Both the position numbers and the translations under genes were made by a program. Positions 44,101-53,638 of a stretch of DNA of 64,000 nucleotides are shown here, one piece after another. Source of the DNA: Clostridium sp. AF37-5 (GTDB taxonomy: Bacteria > Bacillota > Clostridia > Lachnospirales > Lachnospiraceae); NCBI RefSeq assembly GCF_003477605.1, contig NZ_QUDR01000003.1, positions 124,001 through 188,000 on the forward strand, read 5' to 3'. A model generated the notes under the pieces. That model was not told the DNA's origin. It made no database searches and was given only the letters and a program-made list of their open reading frames with translations. The number at the start of each line of letters is the position of its first letter. The stretch's first letter is position 1.

Positions 44101-45093
44101 TTACAAGGTCAATTTTGCTAAATGTGGGTCTTCGATAATTGCACCAAGTCCCATAACAACCGTGCTTTCCGGTTCCTCACATAAGTTTACTTTCAGTCCG
44201 AGCTGGTCATATACAAAACGTCCTAAATCCTTAATGCGGCTCGAACCTCCGGTCAGATAAACACCGGATTTGTAAATGTCGGAAGAAATTTCCGGCGGCG
44301 TGCGCTCCAATATAATTTTCACAGCATCAACAATGCTTTGGAACAATTCAGACAGTGCGGAATGGACATCTTTTGACTCAATCGTAATTTCACTTGGCAG
44401 TCCTGTTACCAGATTACGTCCACATACGTCAATGGATTCGTCCGTCACATAAGCAGAACCAATTGTCATTTTAATTTCTTCTGCTGTCTTTTCGCCAATC
44501 ACAAAACTCTTATCTTTTTTGATTTTATTAATAATTGCCTCATCAAAACGATTTCCGCCAATCGGAATCAATCGGCTTAATACAATACCACCAAGGGACA
44601 TCACGGAAATCTCTGTTGTATTTGCACCGATATCCACAACCAAAGTTCCTGTAGATTTTGTAATATCGAGATTCATACCCAGGGCATCTGCAACCGGCTT
44701 CTCAACGACATGGATTTTCTTCGGTTTCAGATTGGTATTTGTAATCAAATCAAAATAAGCTCTTTTCTCCACTTCTGTAATATCAGTCGGAACCGCAATA
44801 TAATACTCTGCACCTTTTAACTTTTTCTTGCCATCCAGTTCATGGAAGAAATAATCAATCATCGACTGCATATTTCCGATATCGGCAATAACACCATTTT
44901 TTACCGGATAAGACACCTGAATGTTTGCCGGTGCCTTCTCATACATCTCATACGCCTCATTTCCTACCGCAAAAGTATGAGATTTATTGTAAATCGCAAT
45001 TACACTTTTTTCATGAAGAATAATTCCCTCTCCATTTTTATAAAACTTAATTGAACTTGTTCCAAAATCAATTCCTATTGCTTTTCCTAACAT
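44101..45093 (-). CDS. mreB: Rod shape-determining protein MreB/Mbl
   Basis: MreB is the bacterial actin that directs sidewall synthesis. The 330 residues carry actin-fold motifs: phosphate 1 (GIDFGTSSIKFY), connect 1 (VVEKPVADALGMN), phosphate 2 (VVDIGANTTEISVMSLGGI) and adenosine (SGVYLTGGSSRIKDLG). It lies between radC and mreC in the usual order. Whether it is MreB or Mbl cannot be told, since no second copy is in the window. Confidence 0.95.
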   Translation of the reverse strand: MLGKAIGIDFGTSSIKFYKNGEGIILHEKSVIAIYNKSHTFAVGNEAYEMYEKAPANIQVSYPVKNGVIADIGNMQSMIDYFFHELDGKKKLKGAEYYIAVPTDITEVEKRAYFDLITNTNLKPKKIHVVEKPVADALGMNLDITKSTGTLVVDIGANTTEISVMSLGGIVLSRLIPIGGNRFDEAIINKIKKDKSFVIGEKTAEEIKMTIGSAYVTDESIDVCGRNLVTGLPSEITIESKDVHSALSELFQSIVDAVKIILERTPPEISSDIYKSGVYLTGGSSRIKDLGRFVYDQLGLKVNLCEEPESTVVMGLGAIIEDPHLAKLTL

Positions 45094-45094
45094 G

Positions 45095-45793
45095 TCAAAT
45101 CAATCCTCTTTCTTTTAAACTAATGTAGCGGTTATCACCAATGATAATGTGGTCAACCAAAGGAATACCAATCAAATCTGAAGCCTCATATAACCGTTTG
45201 GTCATCTTGATATCTTCTCCGCTCGGAATGGGATTCCCACTCGGATGATTATGCAGTATCACAATCTGAGCCGCGTCGCATTGCAGGGCAATCCGCAGAA
45301 TCTCTCTCGGATTTACCACAGAATAGTTTATAGTTCCCTTAAAAACTGCTTTGTCGTAGAGCAGCCTTCCGCTTGCATCCAGTGCTGCAAGATACAAATG
45401 CTCCGTTTCGAGATTTCGCATTTCATCCATAAAATAAGCCGCCAGTTGTTCGGGGCGGCTAAAATTTGTGGCATTACACTTACTCTCTCTTGCCAGTCGT
45501 TTGGACAACTCCACCGCACACAAAATCTGAACTGCCTTCACCGGACCAATTCCGTGAATCTGAAGAAGCTGATTGCGCGTCAGATGAAACAATCCCATCA
45601 AACCCTGAAAAGAAGGATGTGCACTCAGCACTTCCAAAGCGAGGGCAAGACTCGTCTTATCCTTTGTTCCGGACTTTAAAATGACAGCAAGTAATTCTGC
45701 ATTCGACAAAGACTTTGCACCGTCTCTTTCACACTTCTCATACGGCTTTTCCGAATCCGGCAATTCTTTCATGGTAAAATTTTCTTTTTTCAT
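45095..45793 (-). CDS. radC: RadC/JAB-domain protein
   Basis: RadC proteins have a helix-hairpin-helix region and an MPN/JAB metalloprotease-like domain; their true role is unsettled despite the DNA repair label. In 232 residues the HhH is IHGIGPVKAVQI and the JAMM motif is HNHPSGNPIPSGED. ATG 45793 follows AAAGGAG; the longer frame (45829) adds 12 residues before that site. It begins the - strand radC-mreBCD-PBP2-min cluster, as in Bacillus. Confidence 0.93.
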   Translation of the reverse strand: MKKENFTMKELPDSEKPYEKCERDGAKSLSNAELLAVILKSGTKDKTSLALALEVLSAHPSFQGLMGLFHLTRNQLLQIHGIGPVKAVQILCAVELSKRLARESKCNATNFSRPEQLAAYFMDEMRNLETEHLYLAALDASGRLLYDKAVFKGTINYSVVNPREILRIALQCDAAQIVILHNHPSGNPIPSGEDIKMTKRLYEASDLIGIPLVDHIIIGDNRYISLKERGLI

Positions 45794-45911
45794 TTCGGCT
45801 CCTTTCGGAACCAAATTCCACCTAAACATTGTTATTTTACCATATCAAGGCAAAAATGTATACCTATTAAGCAAGATTTTTCTGTGAATTTTTTTTGAAT
45901 TTTGCCAAAAT

Positions 45912-47201
45912 CTATGGCAATTCGACAAATCCACCATCAATCATATTTTGCAGTGTTTTTAATATACCCATCTTTCCGTGCGGCCATGTAATTCCACCCT
46001 GAAAATAGACACTGTAAGGCGGTTCAATCGGGGCATCTGCACTTAATTCAATAGAGGACCCCTGTACAAAAGCACCCGCTGCCATAATGACATCGCTGTG
46101 ATAGCCGGGCATCGCATATGGCTCCGGCAGAACGTAGGCATCTACCGGGGCTGCCTGCTGGATTCCCTGGCAGAAGGCGATAATTCGTTCCGGTGTGCCA
46201 AAAGCAATTGCCTGAATGATATCGTGTCTGTCTTCTTTACCATTAGGACTTGCCGTAAAGCCAAGTTTTTCATATAAATTTGCAGCAAAAATAGCAGACT
46301 TTAAGGCACTTGCCACAACCGTCGGTGCTAAAAATAATCCTTGATAAAACGCCGAATTAACCTGAAGGGAAGCCCCTACTTCTTTGCCAAGACCAGGTGC
46401 CGTAAGGCGGTATGCAGCAAGTTCAACTAAATCTTTCCGTCCAACAATATACCCGCCCAAAGGTGCCAGACCGCCACCCGGATTTTTTATCAGAGAACCT
46501 ACACAAATATCGGCTCCAACCTGCGTTGGCTCGATGGTTTCTACAAATTCACCATAACAGTTATCTACCATGCAGATGACATCCGGCTTTATCGATTTGA
46601 TATAACGAATCAGTTCTCCAATCCGCTCAACAGACAAGGTTTTGCGCATTGCGTATCCTTTGGAACGCTGAATCGTGACTAATTTTGTTTTCTCATTTAA
46701 TGCATTTTTGATTCCTGCATAATCAAATTCACTGTCACCGACCAAATCTACCTGTCGATAAGATACCCCAAATTCACGAAGAGATCCTTTGGTATCTGTT
46801 CCCTCGATGCCGATGATTCCTTCCAATGTATCATATGGTTTTCCAACCGGCGACAGCAGTTCATCCCCCGGTCGAAGAATCGACGATAAAGCAATTGTCA
46901 ACGCATGCGTTCCGCAGGTAATCTGTGAGCGCACAAGTGCATCTTCTGCTTCAAAAATGTCAGCATATACGGCTTCCAACGTATCTCTTCCGGTATCGTT
47001 ATAACCATACCCTGTTGTTCCCCACAAATGGTTTTCACTCACACGGTTCTTCTGCATGGCATGAATTACTTTCAACTGATTAATTTCCGCCACTTCATCA
47101 ATTTTAGCAAACCGATCTTCGATTTCTCCCAAAACAGTTTTTCCAAAATCAATCACATCTTTTTTAATTCCAAATTTTTCATACATTTCTTCTGTTGTCA
47201 T
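45912..47201 (-). CDS. ynbB: Methionine gamma-lyase-like PLP protein (YnbB, aluminium-resistance family)
   Basis: The 429-residue protein belongs to the Met_gamma_lyase/aluminium-resistance PLP family: RVSENHLWGTTGYGYND, DALVRSQITCGTHALTIALS, MVDNCYGEFVE and the PLP lysine region CVGSLIKNPGGGLAPLGGYIVG. The catalysed reaction is not established for this family. It follows miaA after three bases, the same neighbourhood as in Bacillus (mutS-mutL-miaA-ynbB). Confidence 0.9.
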   Translation of the reverse strand: MTTEEMYEKFGIKKDVIDFGKTVLGEIEDRFAKIDEVAEINQLKVIHAMQKNRVSENHLWGTTGYGYNDTGRDTLEAVYADIFEAEDALVRSQITCGTHALTIALSSILRPGDELLSPVGKPYDTLEGIIGIEGTDTKGSLREFGVSYRQVDLVGDSEFDYAGIKNALNEKTKLVTIQRSKGYAMRKTLSVERIGELIRYIKSIKPDVICMVDNCYGEFVETIEPTQVGADICVGSLIKNPGGGLAPLGGYIVGRKDLVELAAYRLTAPGLGKEVGASLQVNSAFYQGLFLAPTVVASALKSAIFAANLYEKLGFTASPNGKEDRHDIIQAIAFGTPERIIAFCQGIQQAAPVDAYVLPEPYAMPGYHSDVIMAAGAFVQGSSIELSADAPIEPPYSVYFQGGITWPHGKMGILKTLQNMIDGGFVELP

Positions 47202-47204
47202 GAT

Positions 47205-48161
47205 TTATCCTTCCCGGCATGAACAAATGCCCTTTTCTACTGCTAATTTCATAATATAGTTTACAATTTCATGGTTATTTGAAAAATTATCTTTGTTAAT
47301 CATTGTCACATCTCGTTCCCGTCGAAACCATGTCATCTGACGTTTTGCGAAATGTCTGGTGTCCCGTTTTAAGCGGTAAACAGCTTCTTCCATTGTACAC
47401 TCTTTAAAAAGAGCTGACGCAATTTCTTTGTAGCCAAGCCCTTGCATGGAAACCAAATTTCTTGAATAACCGGCGTCCAAAAGTTGTTTTACCTCCTTGA
47501 CAAGTCCCTCTTCCATCATCTGGTCAACCCGTTTGTCAATCCGTTCATAAAGCACCTTCCGGTTCATTGTGAGAACCAGATACAAAAAATTATACGGCGA
47601 CCCTTTCTGCCGCTCCTCTTTATTGTGATCTGAAAATTTCTGTCCGGTACTTTGAAAATACTCCAAGGCACGAATCACACGTTTTATGTTATTTGGATGA
47701 ATGGCTTCTGCGGATTCTTTATCCACTTTTTGCAGTTCATGATGTAGATAAGAAGCACCTTTTTCTTTTGCCAGATTTTGCAAATCCGCTCTGATTTCAT
47801 CACCCTGTTTTTCTTTTGTAAAAGCAATATCATTTAACACTGCTTGAATATAAAACCCGGTTCCGCCTACAAGAATCGGAATCTTCCCACGATTATAAAT
47901 ATCTTCCATAATTTCCTTTACGCGTTTTTGAAAAATCATCACGTTAAATTCTTCATCCGGATTCCATTCATCAATCATATAGTGCGTAACGCCCTGCATC
48001 TGCTCTTTTTTAATTTTTGCAGTTCCAATATCCATCTGTTTGTATACTTGCATCGAATCAGCTGAAATAATTTCACCGCCTGCCGCTTTTGCCAGCTCAA
48101 TGGATATTTCCGTTTTCCCGACAGCGGTTGGCCCTGTCAAAACAATAATTGGTTTTTTCAT
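47205..48161 (-). CDS. miaA: tRNA dimethylallyltransferase MiaA
   Basis: MiaA adds a dimethylallyl group to A37 of tRNAs reading UNN codons. The 318 residues begin KPIIVLTGPTAVGKTEIS (P-loop), then ISADSMQVYKQMDIGTAK, IPILVGGTGFYIQAVL and the C-terminal RDTRHFAKRQMTWFRRE. ATG 48161 is 9 bases from AAAAGGAG; the ATG at 48167 is 3 bases from it. It follows mutL. Confidence 0.96.
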   Translation of the reverse strand: MKKPIIVLTGPTAVGKTEISIELAKAAGGEIISADSMQVYKQMDIGTAKIKKEQMQGVTHYMIDEWNPDEEFNVMIFQKRVKEIMEDIYNRGKIPILVGGTGFYIQAVLNDIAFTKEKQGDEIRADLQNLAKEKGASYLHHELQKVDKESAEAIHPNNIKRVIRALEYFQSTGQKFSDHNKEERQKGSPYNFLYLVLTMNRKVLYERIDKRVDQMMEEGLVKEVKQLLDAGYSRNLVSMQGLGYKEIASALFKECTMEEAVYRLKRDTRHFAKRQMTWFRRERDVTMINKDNFSNNHEIVNYIMKLAVEKGICSCREG

Positions 48162-48184
48162 ATCCATACACTCCTTTTTGACAT

Positions 48185-49996
48185 TCAAAGCACACGTTTG
48201 AATTTTTTTTCAAATTCATACTGGCTCATTGCAATCGTTGTCGGTCTTCCATGGGGACAATGATACGGCTGATCCATCTGTAACATCTGTCCAATCAGCT
48301 CTTTTGCCTCTGCGTAAGACAACGTATGATTGCCCTTCACCGCCGCCTTGCATGCCATCGTAGCACAATGGTCGATTACAAATTCCGGTGCCGATTTCAT
48401 ATTTTGATTTCTCAAATTGTCTAGCAATTCCAAAAACAACTGTTTCGGCTCTAAATTCAAAAAGTCAGCCGGCACACCGGTAATCAAATACTCTCTGTCC
48501 CCAAACATTTCCCAGCAAAAGCCAATAGCAGTTAAGGTCTGTGCATTCTCCTCTAACACTTCAATTTCCCGTCCTGACAGCGACACAACAATCGGCGCAA
48601 TCAAATTCTGTGTCAGCGGTTTTTTATCCTTTAACTTTTTCATTAATTTCTCGTATAACACTTTTTCATGAGCTGCATGCTGGTCAATAATCAATAATTC
48701 TTTTTCGTACTCCACAAGCCAGTAGGTGCCGAAAACCTGTCCGATAATCCGGAAAACAACACCCTCTTGCTGTTCTTCTTTCTTAAAATCTAATTGCTTG
48801 TAATCTTCTCTTACAATTGATACATTCTGCTTTCCGGAAAATGGTGCACTTTCATACACAAATGGTTTTTCTTCCATCTTTTTCTCCGGTTGTGCGCGCA
48901 TACTCCACTCTTTTTTTCTTTCATATTCAAACGGCTCCGGCTGTTTTTCAATCGGTTTTTCTTCTACCGGGCTTTGCTTCTCTTTTTCATCCAGTGTGAC
49001 ATCCGGAATTAAAGTACTCTGCTTCAATGCCTCAGTAACCGTGTCTCTCACAAGTGATAAAACTTCCATCTGATTTGTAAAGCGGATTTCCATTTTGGTC
49101 GGATGGACATTGACATCAATAAAAGAAGAATCAATCGAAAGCATGAGTACCACAAACGGGTAACGGTGTCCCATAAGAAATCCCTGATATCCCTGCATGG
49201 TTGCATTTGCCAAAATCGGACTTTTGATATAACGCCCATTTACAAAGTAATTCATCATTGAGCGGTTTCCCCTTGATAAAATCGGTTTTCCAATAAATCC
49301 TTCTAAACGCATGCCATCCTGTTCTTGACAAATCGGTATCAGTTCTTTCGTAATTTCTCTTCCGTAGTGATAAAAAATATTGGTCTTTACCTGTCCGTCA
49401 CCACTTGTCTGAAATTTTGTTTTCCCATCTACAATAAAAGAGAAACGGATATCCGCATGAGCCAGTGAATACCGCTGCACCAGTTCATGAATATAGTTTC
49501 CCTCAGTTGTTTTTGATTTTAAAAATTTTCTTCTTGCCGGTGTGTTATAAAACAAGTTTCGTACCACAAAAGTAGTTCCTTCCGGGCAGCCGACTTCCTC
49601 ACATCCGGTCTCTTTTCCGCCCTCAATGGAATATCTGGTTCCGACAATGTCTTCCTTTCTTTTTGTAATCAATTCAACCTGAGCCACCGCCGCAATACTT
49701 GACAATGCCTCGCCGCGGAACCCAAGACTTGTTACCGAAAGTAAATCCTCAGTATTTCTAATTTTGCTTGTCGCATGGCGTAAAAATGCCGTCGGAATTT
49801 CCTCTTTTGCAATACCTGCACCATTATCCGTGATACGAATCATGGAAATTCCGCCTTCTTTTATTTCGATTGTAATGGCGGATGCACCGGCATCCAAAGA
49901 ATTTTCCATTAATTCTTTCACAACAGCCGAAGGACGTTCCACAACTTCGCCTGCCGCAATTTGATTTATCGTTTTTTGGTCAAGAACTTGAATCAT
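48185..49996 (-). CDS. mutL: DNA mismatch repair protein MutL (endonuclease type)
   Basis: MutL couples MutS recognition to strand incision. The 603 residues have the GHKL ATPase domain (ENSLDAGASAITIEI, RITDNGAGI, TSLGFRGEAL), a Pro/Glu/Lys linker (about 335-395) and a C-terminal domain with the endonuclease metal motif DQHAAHEKVLYE, plus ACKAAV and CPHGRPT. So it is a nicking MutL as expected in organisms without MutH. It lies between mutS and miaA. Confidence 0.96.
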   Translation of the reverse strand: MIQVLDQKTINQIAAGEVVERPSAVVKELMENSLDAGASAITIEIKEGGISMIRITDNGAGIAKEEIPTAFLRHATSKIRNTEDLLSVTSLGFRGEALSSIAAVAQVELITKRKEDIVGTRYSIEGGKETGCEEVGCPEGTTFVVRNLFYNTPARRKFLKSKTTEGNYIHELVQRYSLAHADIRFSFIVDGKTKFQTSGDGQVKTNIFYHYGREITKELIPICQEQDGMRLEGFIGKPILSRGNRSMMNYFVNGRYIKSPILANATMQGYQGFLMGHRYPFVVLMLSIDSSFIDVNVHPTKMEIRFTNQMEVLSLVRDTVTEALKQSTLIPDVTLDEKEKQSPVEEKPIEKQPEPFEYERKKEWSMRAQPEKKMEEKPFVYESAPFSGKQNVSIVREDYKQLDFKKEEQQEGVVFRIIGQVFGTYWLVEYEKELLIIDQHAAHEKVLYEKLMKKLKDKKPLTQNLIAPIVVSLSGREIEVLEENAQTLTAIGFCWEMFGDREYLITGVPADFLNLEPKQLFLELLDNLRNQNMKSAPEFVIDHCATMACKAAVKGNHTLSYAEAKELIGQMLQMDQPYHCPHGRPTTIAMSQYEFEKKFKRVL

Positions 49997-50014
49997 GACA
50001 TCCTCCGTTTCTTT

Positions 50015-52660
50015 TTACCACTGTTCTTTTAATTTATTCTGCCACTTGTAAACTAAATTCATCGCATCCATCGGTGTCACATTGGATAAATTAATATCAC
50101 GCAGTTCAAACAAAATGGCATCCGTCTGATTTGTCGTCTCCATCGTATCAAAAATGGAAAGCTGCGTCATGGCTTCCGTGCCGCCTTTTAAATCTTTCTC
50201 ACTTAAATCCGTAAGTTTTGATAGATTACTATTGGCATCTTTGGCCTCCAACAAATCCGCAATTTCCCTTGCACGGACTAAAACTTCATCCGGAACACCG
50301 GCAAGTCTGGCAACCTGAATACCATAACTGCGGTCAGCACCGCCCTTTACAATTTTGCGAAGGAATACGATATCCTCTCCATCCTCTTTTACGGCAATAC
50401 AGTAATTCTGGACGCCTTCTAATTTGCCCTCCAATTCCGTCAATTCGTGGTAATGTGTGGCAAATAATGTTTTTGCTCCAATTTTTTTCTTATTTACTAT
50501 GTGTTCAACAACCGACCATGCAATACTTAGTCCGTCAAAGGTACTAGTTCCGCGGCCGATTTCGTCTAAAATAATCAAACTGTCTTTTGTTGCGTTATGT
50601 AAAATATTGGCAACTTCGGTCATTTCCACCATAAAGGTACTCTGCCCGCTCGCCAAGTCATCCGATGCCCCGACACGCGTAAATATGCGGTCAACTAATG
50701 ACAAATCTGCTTCTCTTGCCGGAACAAAACAGCCAATCTGCGCCATTAAAGAAATCAATGCTGTCTGACGCATATAAGTAGATTTACCCGCCATATTTGG
50801 GCCGGTAATAATCACAACACGGTGTGTATCATCATCTAAGTAGGTATCGTTAGCAATAAACATATCCTTTGTCATCATCTGCTCAATCACCGGATGTCTG
50901 CCTTCTTTAATCGTAATGGAGCCATTGTGATTAATGGTTGGCCGTACATACTGATTATGCTCTGCTACATACGCAAGAGATGCTAACATATCCAAAAAGG
51001 CAATCACCGATGCCGTATCCTGAATCCGCTTCATCTGCCCAAATATTTTATCCCGCAGTTCGCAAAACACCGCATATTCCAGATTATAAAGCCGGTCCTC
51101 CGCCCCCAGAATCACATCTTCCATTTCTTTCAGTTCATTAGTCGTGTAACGCTCCGCATTTGTCAATGTCTGTTTTCGAATCCAGTTTTCCGGCACCTGG
51201 TCAAGAAAAGATTTTGTGACCTCAAAATAATACCCGAAAACTTTATTATATTTAATTCTAAGATTCTTAATTCCTGTATGTTCTTTTTCTTTTGCCTCTA
51301 AATTTGCCAGCCAGTCTTTGCCTTCGGTTTTTGCCTGTCTGAGCTTATCAATTTCTTCATGATAACCGTTTTTAAAGATACCGCCCTCTCTTACCGAAAT
51401 CGGTGGTTCTTCCTCAATTGCCGAATGAATCCATCCGTAAATATCTTCCAGTGCATCCATCTTATCATATAAGTCTTTAAAAAGCGGCGCTTTAAAATTG
51501 CCAAGAAGCATACGAATCGCCGGAAGCATTTCCAAAGAAGATTCCAGTGCTATCATATCTCTTGGATTTACAGTACGGTAACTGATTTTGCTCAAAAGAC
51601 GCTCTAAGTCATATACCGGATTCAGATATTCACGAATTTCCTCTCTGGTAATAACATTCGCATTTAATTCCTCAATCGCATCATAACGCGCAAGAATCTC
51701 TTCTTCCTCAATCAAAGGCTGTTCAATGGAAGCACGCAATTTTCTGGCACCCATCGCTGTTTTTGTCTTATCAAGCACCCAGAGAAGCGAACCTCTTTTC
51801 TGCTTTTCACGCAGTGTCTCTACCAGTTCCAGATTCCGTCTGGTATTTCTGTCTAAAAGCATATACTTGCCAACATGATACGGCTGCAAATGTGAAATGT
51901 GCTCTAGGGCACACTTTTGCGTTTCAATCAAATACATCATGACGGCTCCTGCCGCAATCATGCCAATCGAGTATTCCTCTACTCCCATGCCGTCTAAACT
52001 GCTTACATGAAAATGACGGCACAGAGCCTCCCAGCAGCTTTCTTTTTCAAAGTAGCGCGGTTCGAGTGCAGAAATGGTAATTCCAAGCCGTTCACTCAAA
52101 TCGGTCAAGTCAACACCGGATATGTAAAAGGAATCATTGCAGATAATCTCGGCCGGCATATATTTATTTACTTCATCCAAAAGTTTACTTACCGACTCTA
52201 CTTCGGTAAGCATATATTCTCCTGTTGTGACATCTACAATCGAAATGCCAAAACTATGGTCAACTGAAACAATTCCCATTAAATAATTATTTCTCGTTTC
52301 ATCTAAAGAACCGGTAAAACAATTGGTACCCGGTGTAACAATACGTGTTACTTCTCTTTTTACCAATCCTTTTGCCAGTTTCGGGTCTTCTACCTGTTCA
52401 CAAATCGCTACTTTATAGCCCCGCTCTACCAAACGGTTAATATATGTCTCCGCAGAATGAAACGGGACACCACACATGGGTGCCCGCTCTTTAAGACCAC
52501 AACTCTTTCCGGTCAGGGTTAATTCAAGTTCTTTGTGTGCACATATGGCATCATCAAAAAACATTTCATAGAAGTCCCCTAACCGGTAAAAGAGAATACA
52601 GTCTTTATATTCATTTTTCGTTTCCATGTACTGCTGCATCATTGGCGTTAACTGTTCCAT
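50015..52660 (-). CDS. mutS: DNA mismatch repair protein MutS
   Basis: MutS recognises mispairs. The 881 residues begin with the mismatch-binding domain (LFYRLGDFYEMFFDDA, Phe-x-Glu motif) and contain the ATPase: Walker A GPNMAGKSTYMRQ, Walker B LIILDEIGRGTSTFDGLS and the ATHYHELTELE switch. It is preceded by the SH3 gene, 32 bases away, and followed by mutL. The LexA box 900 bases upstream belongs to lexA, so SOS control of mutSL is not indicated. Confidence 0.97.
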   Translation of the reverse strand: MEQLTPMMQQYMETKNEYKDCILFYRLGDFYEMFFDDAICAHKELELTLTGKSCGLKERAPMCGVPFHSAETYINRLVERGYKVAICEQVEDPKLAKGLVKREVTRIVTPGTNCFTGSLDETRNNYLMGIVSVDHSFGISIVDVTTGEYMLTEVESVSKLLDEVNKYMPAEIICNDSFYISGVDLTDLSERLGITISALEPRYFEKESCWEALCRHFHVSSLDGMGVEEYSIGMIAAGAVMMYLIETQKCALEHISHLQPYHVGKYMLLDRNTRRNLELVETLREKQKRGSLLWVLDKTKTAMGARKLRASIEQPLIEEEEILARYDAIEELNANVITREEIREYLNPVYDLERLLSKISYRTVNPRDMIALESSLEMLPAIRMLLGNFKAPLFKDLYDKMDALEDIYGWIHSAIEEEPPISVREGGIFKNGYHEEIDKLRQAKTEGKDWLANLEAKEKEHTGIKNLRIKYNKVFGYYFEVTKSFLDQVPENWIRKQTLTNAERYTTNELKEMEDVILGAEDRLYNLEYAVFCELRDKIFGQMKRIQDTASVIAFLDMLASLAYVAEHNQYVRPTINHNGSITIKEGRHPVIEQMMTKDMFIANDTYLDDDTHRVVIITGPNMAGKSTYMRQTALISLMAQIGCFVPAREADLSLVDRIFTRVGASDDLASGQSTFMVEMTEVANILHNATKDSLIILDEIGRGTSTFDGLSIAWSVVEHIVNKKKIGAKTLFATHYHELTELEGKLEGVQNYCIAVKEDGEDIVFLRKIVKGGADRSYGIQVARLAGVPDEVLVRAREIADLLEAKDANSNLSKLTDLSEKDLKGGTEAMTQLSIFDTMETTNQTDAILFELRDINLSNVTPMDAMNLVYKWQNKLKEQW

Positions 52661-52692
52661 GGTCTTTGTTACCTCTTTCGCAATATTCCAAT

Positions 52693-53463
52693 CTATTCTG
52701 TTGTATTAGCAGTCGGCTCTGGAGTCGGTACCTGAGTTGGTGCTTCTGTCGGTGCCTGAGTTGGCGCTTCTGTTGGTGCCTGAGTCGGTGCTTTTGTAAC
52801 AACAGCACCTGGCGTTTTCGTTGCTTTCGGCATCTTCGTAGCCTTTGGCGATTTGGACGCTTTTGGTGTCTTCGTAGCCTTTGGTACTTTTGTAGCCTTT
52901 GGTGTAGCCGTTGTACGAACCGGTGTCTGAGTCGGTCTTGGAGTAACTGTCTCAATCGGTTTTGGTTTATCAACAGAGAGATACATCGCATTGATATAAC
53001 CTTTCTGTCCATTATACTCAACTTCCATCCATTCTTTCTTCTGCAAACCAGAGAAAGTCAGTTTTGTCGATGCCGGAACTTTTGCCACAACACTTGCCGT
53101 CAAAGACGGTTCGGAACGCATATTAACAGTCGATGTCGTATAACCTTCCGTTGCCTTTGCCAGTTCCTCATCCACCTGCGTATCGGCATCATCTTCACGA
53201 ATCATCGTATTTTCATCCGGTGTCTGTGTTGGCTCCGGACTTTCTCTTACCGTAACAGCACTGTCCGATACAGCAGAAGCATTAGCCTCTTCATCTGTAA
53301 CCGTATTATGATTAAAGAAAGCAACCGAAATATAATAGCCAATTCCAATCACTAACGCAAGTGTAAGTACCACGCTAATACCAAACATACTTGTCTCAAA
53401 TACTTTATGTTCTGAACTCAGCATTCTGCTAAAAAAGCCTTTTTTCTCGTTTTTCATTCCCAT
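52693..53463 (-). CDS. Membrane-anchored SH3-domain protein with Thr/Pro and Lys/Ala/Thr repeats
   Basis: The 256-residue protein has a cytoplasmic basic N-terminus, one membrane segment (about 27-49), an acidic linker, an SH3b-like domain (about 108-163: TSTVNMRSEPSLTASVVAKVP, WMEVEYNGQKGYINAMYL) and a C-terminal repeat tail: five copies of P-K-A-T/S-K-x (188-217) and alternating APTQ/APTE (225-244). Such tails are typical wall-spanning linkers, here at the C-terminus. GGAG lies 5 bases before the ATG. It heads the mutS-mutL operon but has no evident link to repair. Confidence 0.82.
   Translation of the reverse strand: MGMKNEKKGFFSRMLSSEHKVFETSMFGISVVLTLALVIGIGYYISVAFFNHNTVTDEEANASAVSDSAVTVRESPEPTQTPDENTMIREDDADTQVDEELAKATEGYTTSTVNMRSEPSLTASVVAKVPASTKLTFSGLQKKEWMEVEYNGQKGYINAMYLSVDKPKPIETVTPRPTQTPVRTTATPKATKVPKATKTPKASKSPKATKMPKATKTPGAVVTKAPTQAPTEAPTQAPTEAPTQVPTPEPTANTTE
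52732..52791. repeat. Tandem 24-base repeat in the SH3-domain gene
   Basis: About 2.5 copies of a 24-base unit encode APTQAPTE (protein residues 225-244). Confidence 0.75.
52813..52902. repeat. Tandem 18-base repeat in the SH3-domain gene
   Basis: Five diverged copies of an 18-base unit encode P-K-A-T/S-K-x (protein residues 188-217). Confidence 0.75.
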
Positions 53464-53493
53464 TTACACTCCTTATCTTGAATATCTTTGTTT

Positions 53494-53522
53494 ATTATAA
53501 CCATTCTGTCGTCATTTGTCTA
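53494..53522 (-). promoter_or_regulatory. Promoter of the SH3-mutS-mutL operon
   Basis: On the - strand TAGACA (53517-53522), 17 bases, and a perfect TATAAT (53494-53499), 31 bases before the start of the SH3 gene. Confidence 0.82.
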
Positions 53523-53549
53523 TGATAAATTCCATTTTTCGCAAAAAAA

Positions 53550-53563
53550 CGAACATTCGTTTG
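53550..53563. promoter_or_regulatory. LexA box 1 of lexA
   Basis: CGAAC-ATTC-GTTTG, a Gram-positive LexA dyad, overlaps the first half of the lexA -35 hexamer. Confidence 0.85.
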
Positions 53564-53589
53564 ACACACATAATAAATTATGATATATT
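53561..53589 (+). promoter_or_regulatory. Promoter of lexA
   Basis: A perfect TTGACA (53561-53566), 17 bases, TATATT (53584-53589) with a TGA before it. Confidence 0.9.
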
Positions 53590-53596
53590 TAAAAAG

Positions 53597-53610
53597 CAAA
53601 CAATTGTTTG
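53597..53610. promoter_or_regulatory. LexA box 2 of lexA
   Basis: CAAAC-AATT-GTTTG, a perfect palindrome, covers the expected transcription start of lexA. Confidence 0.8.
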
Positions 53611-53638
53611 TATTTTACTAATTTTTTAGGAGGTTTCT

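Noticed and set aside
52537..53355. Plus-strand 272-codon frame rich in Arg, Cys, Trp and Phe
   Set aside because: It is the complement of the repeat-rich SH3 gene and the mutS start; composition is unlike a protein and there is no ribosome site.
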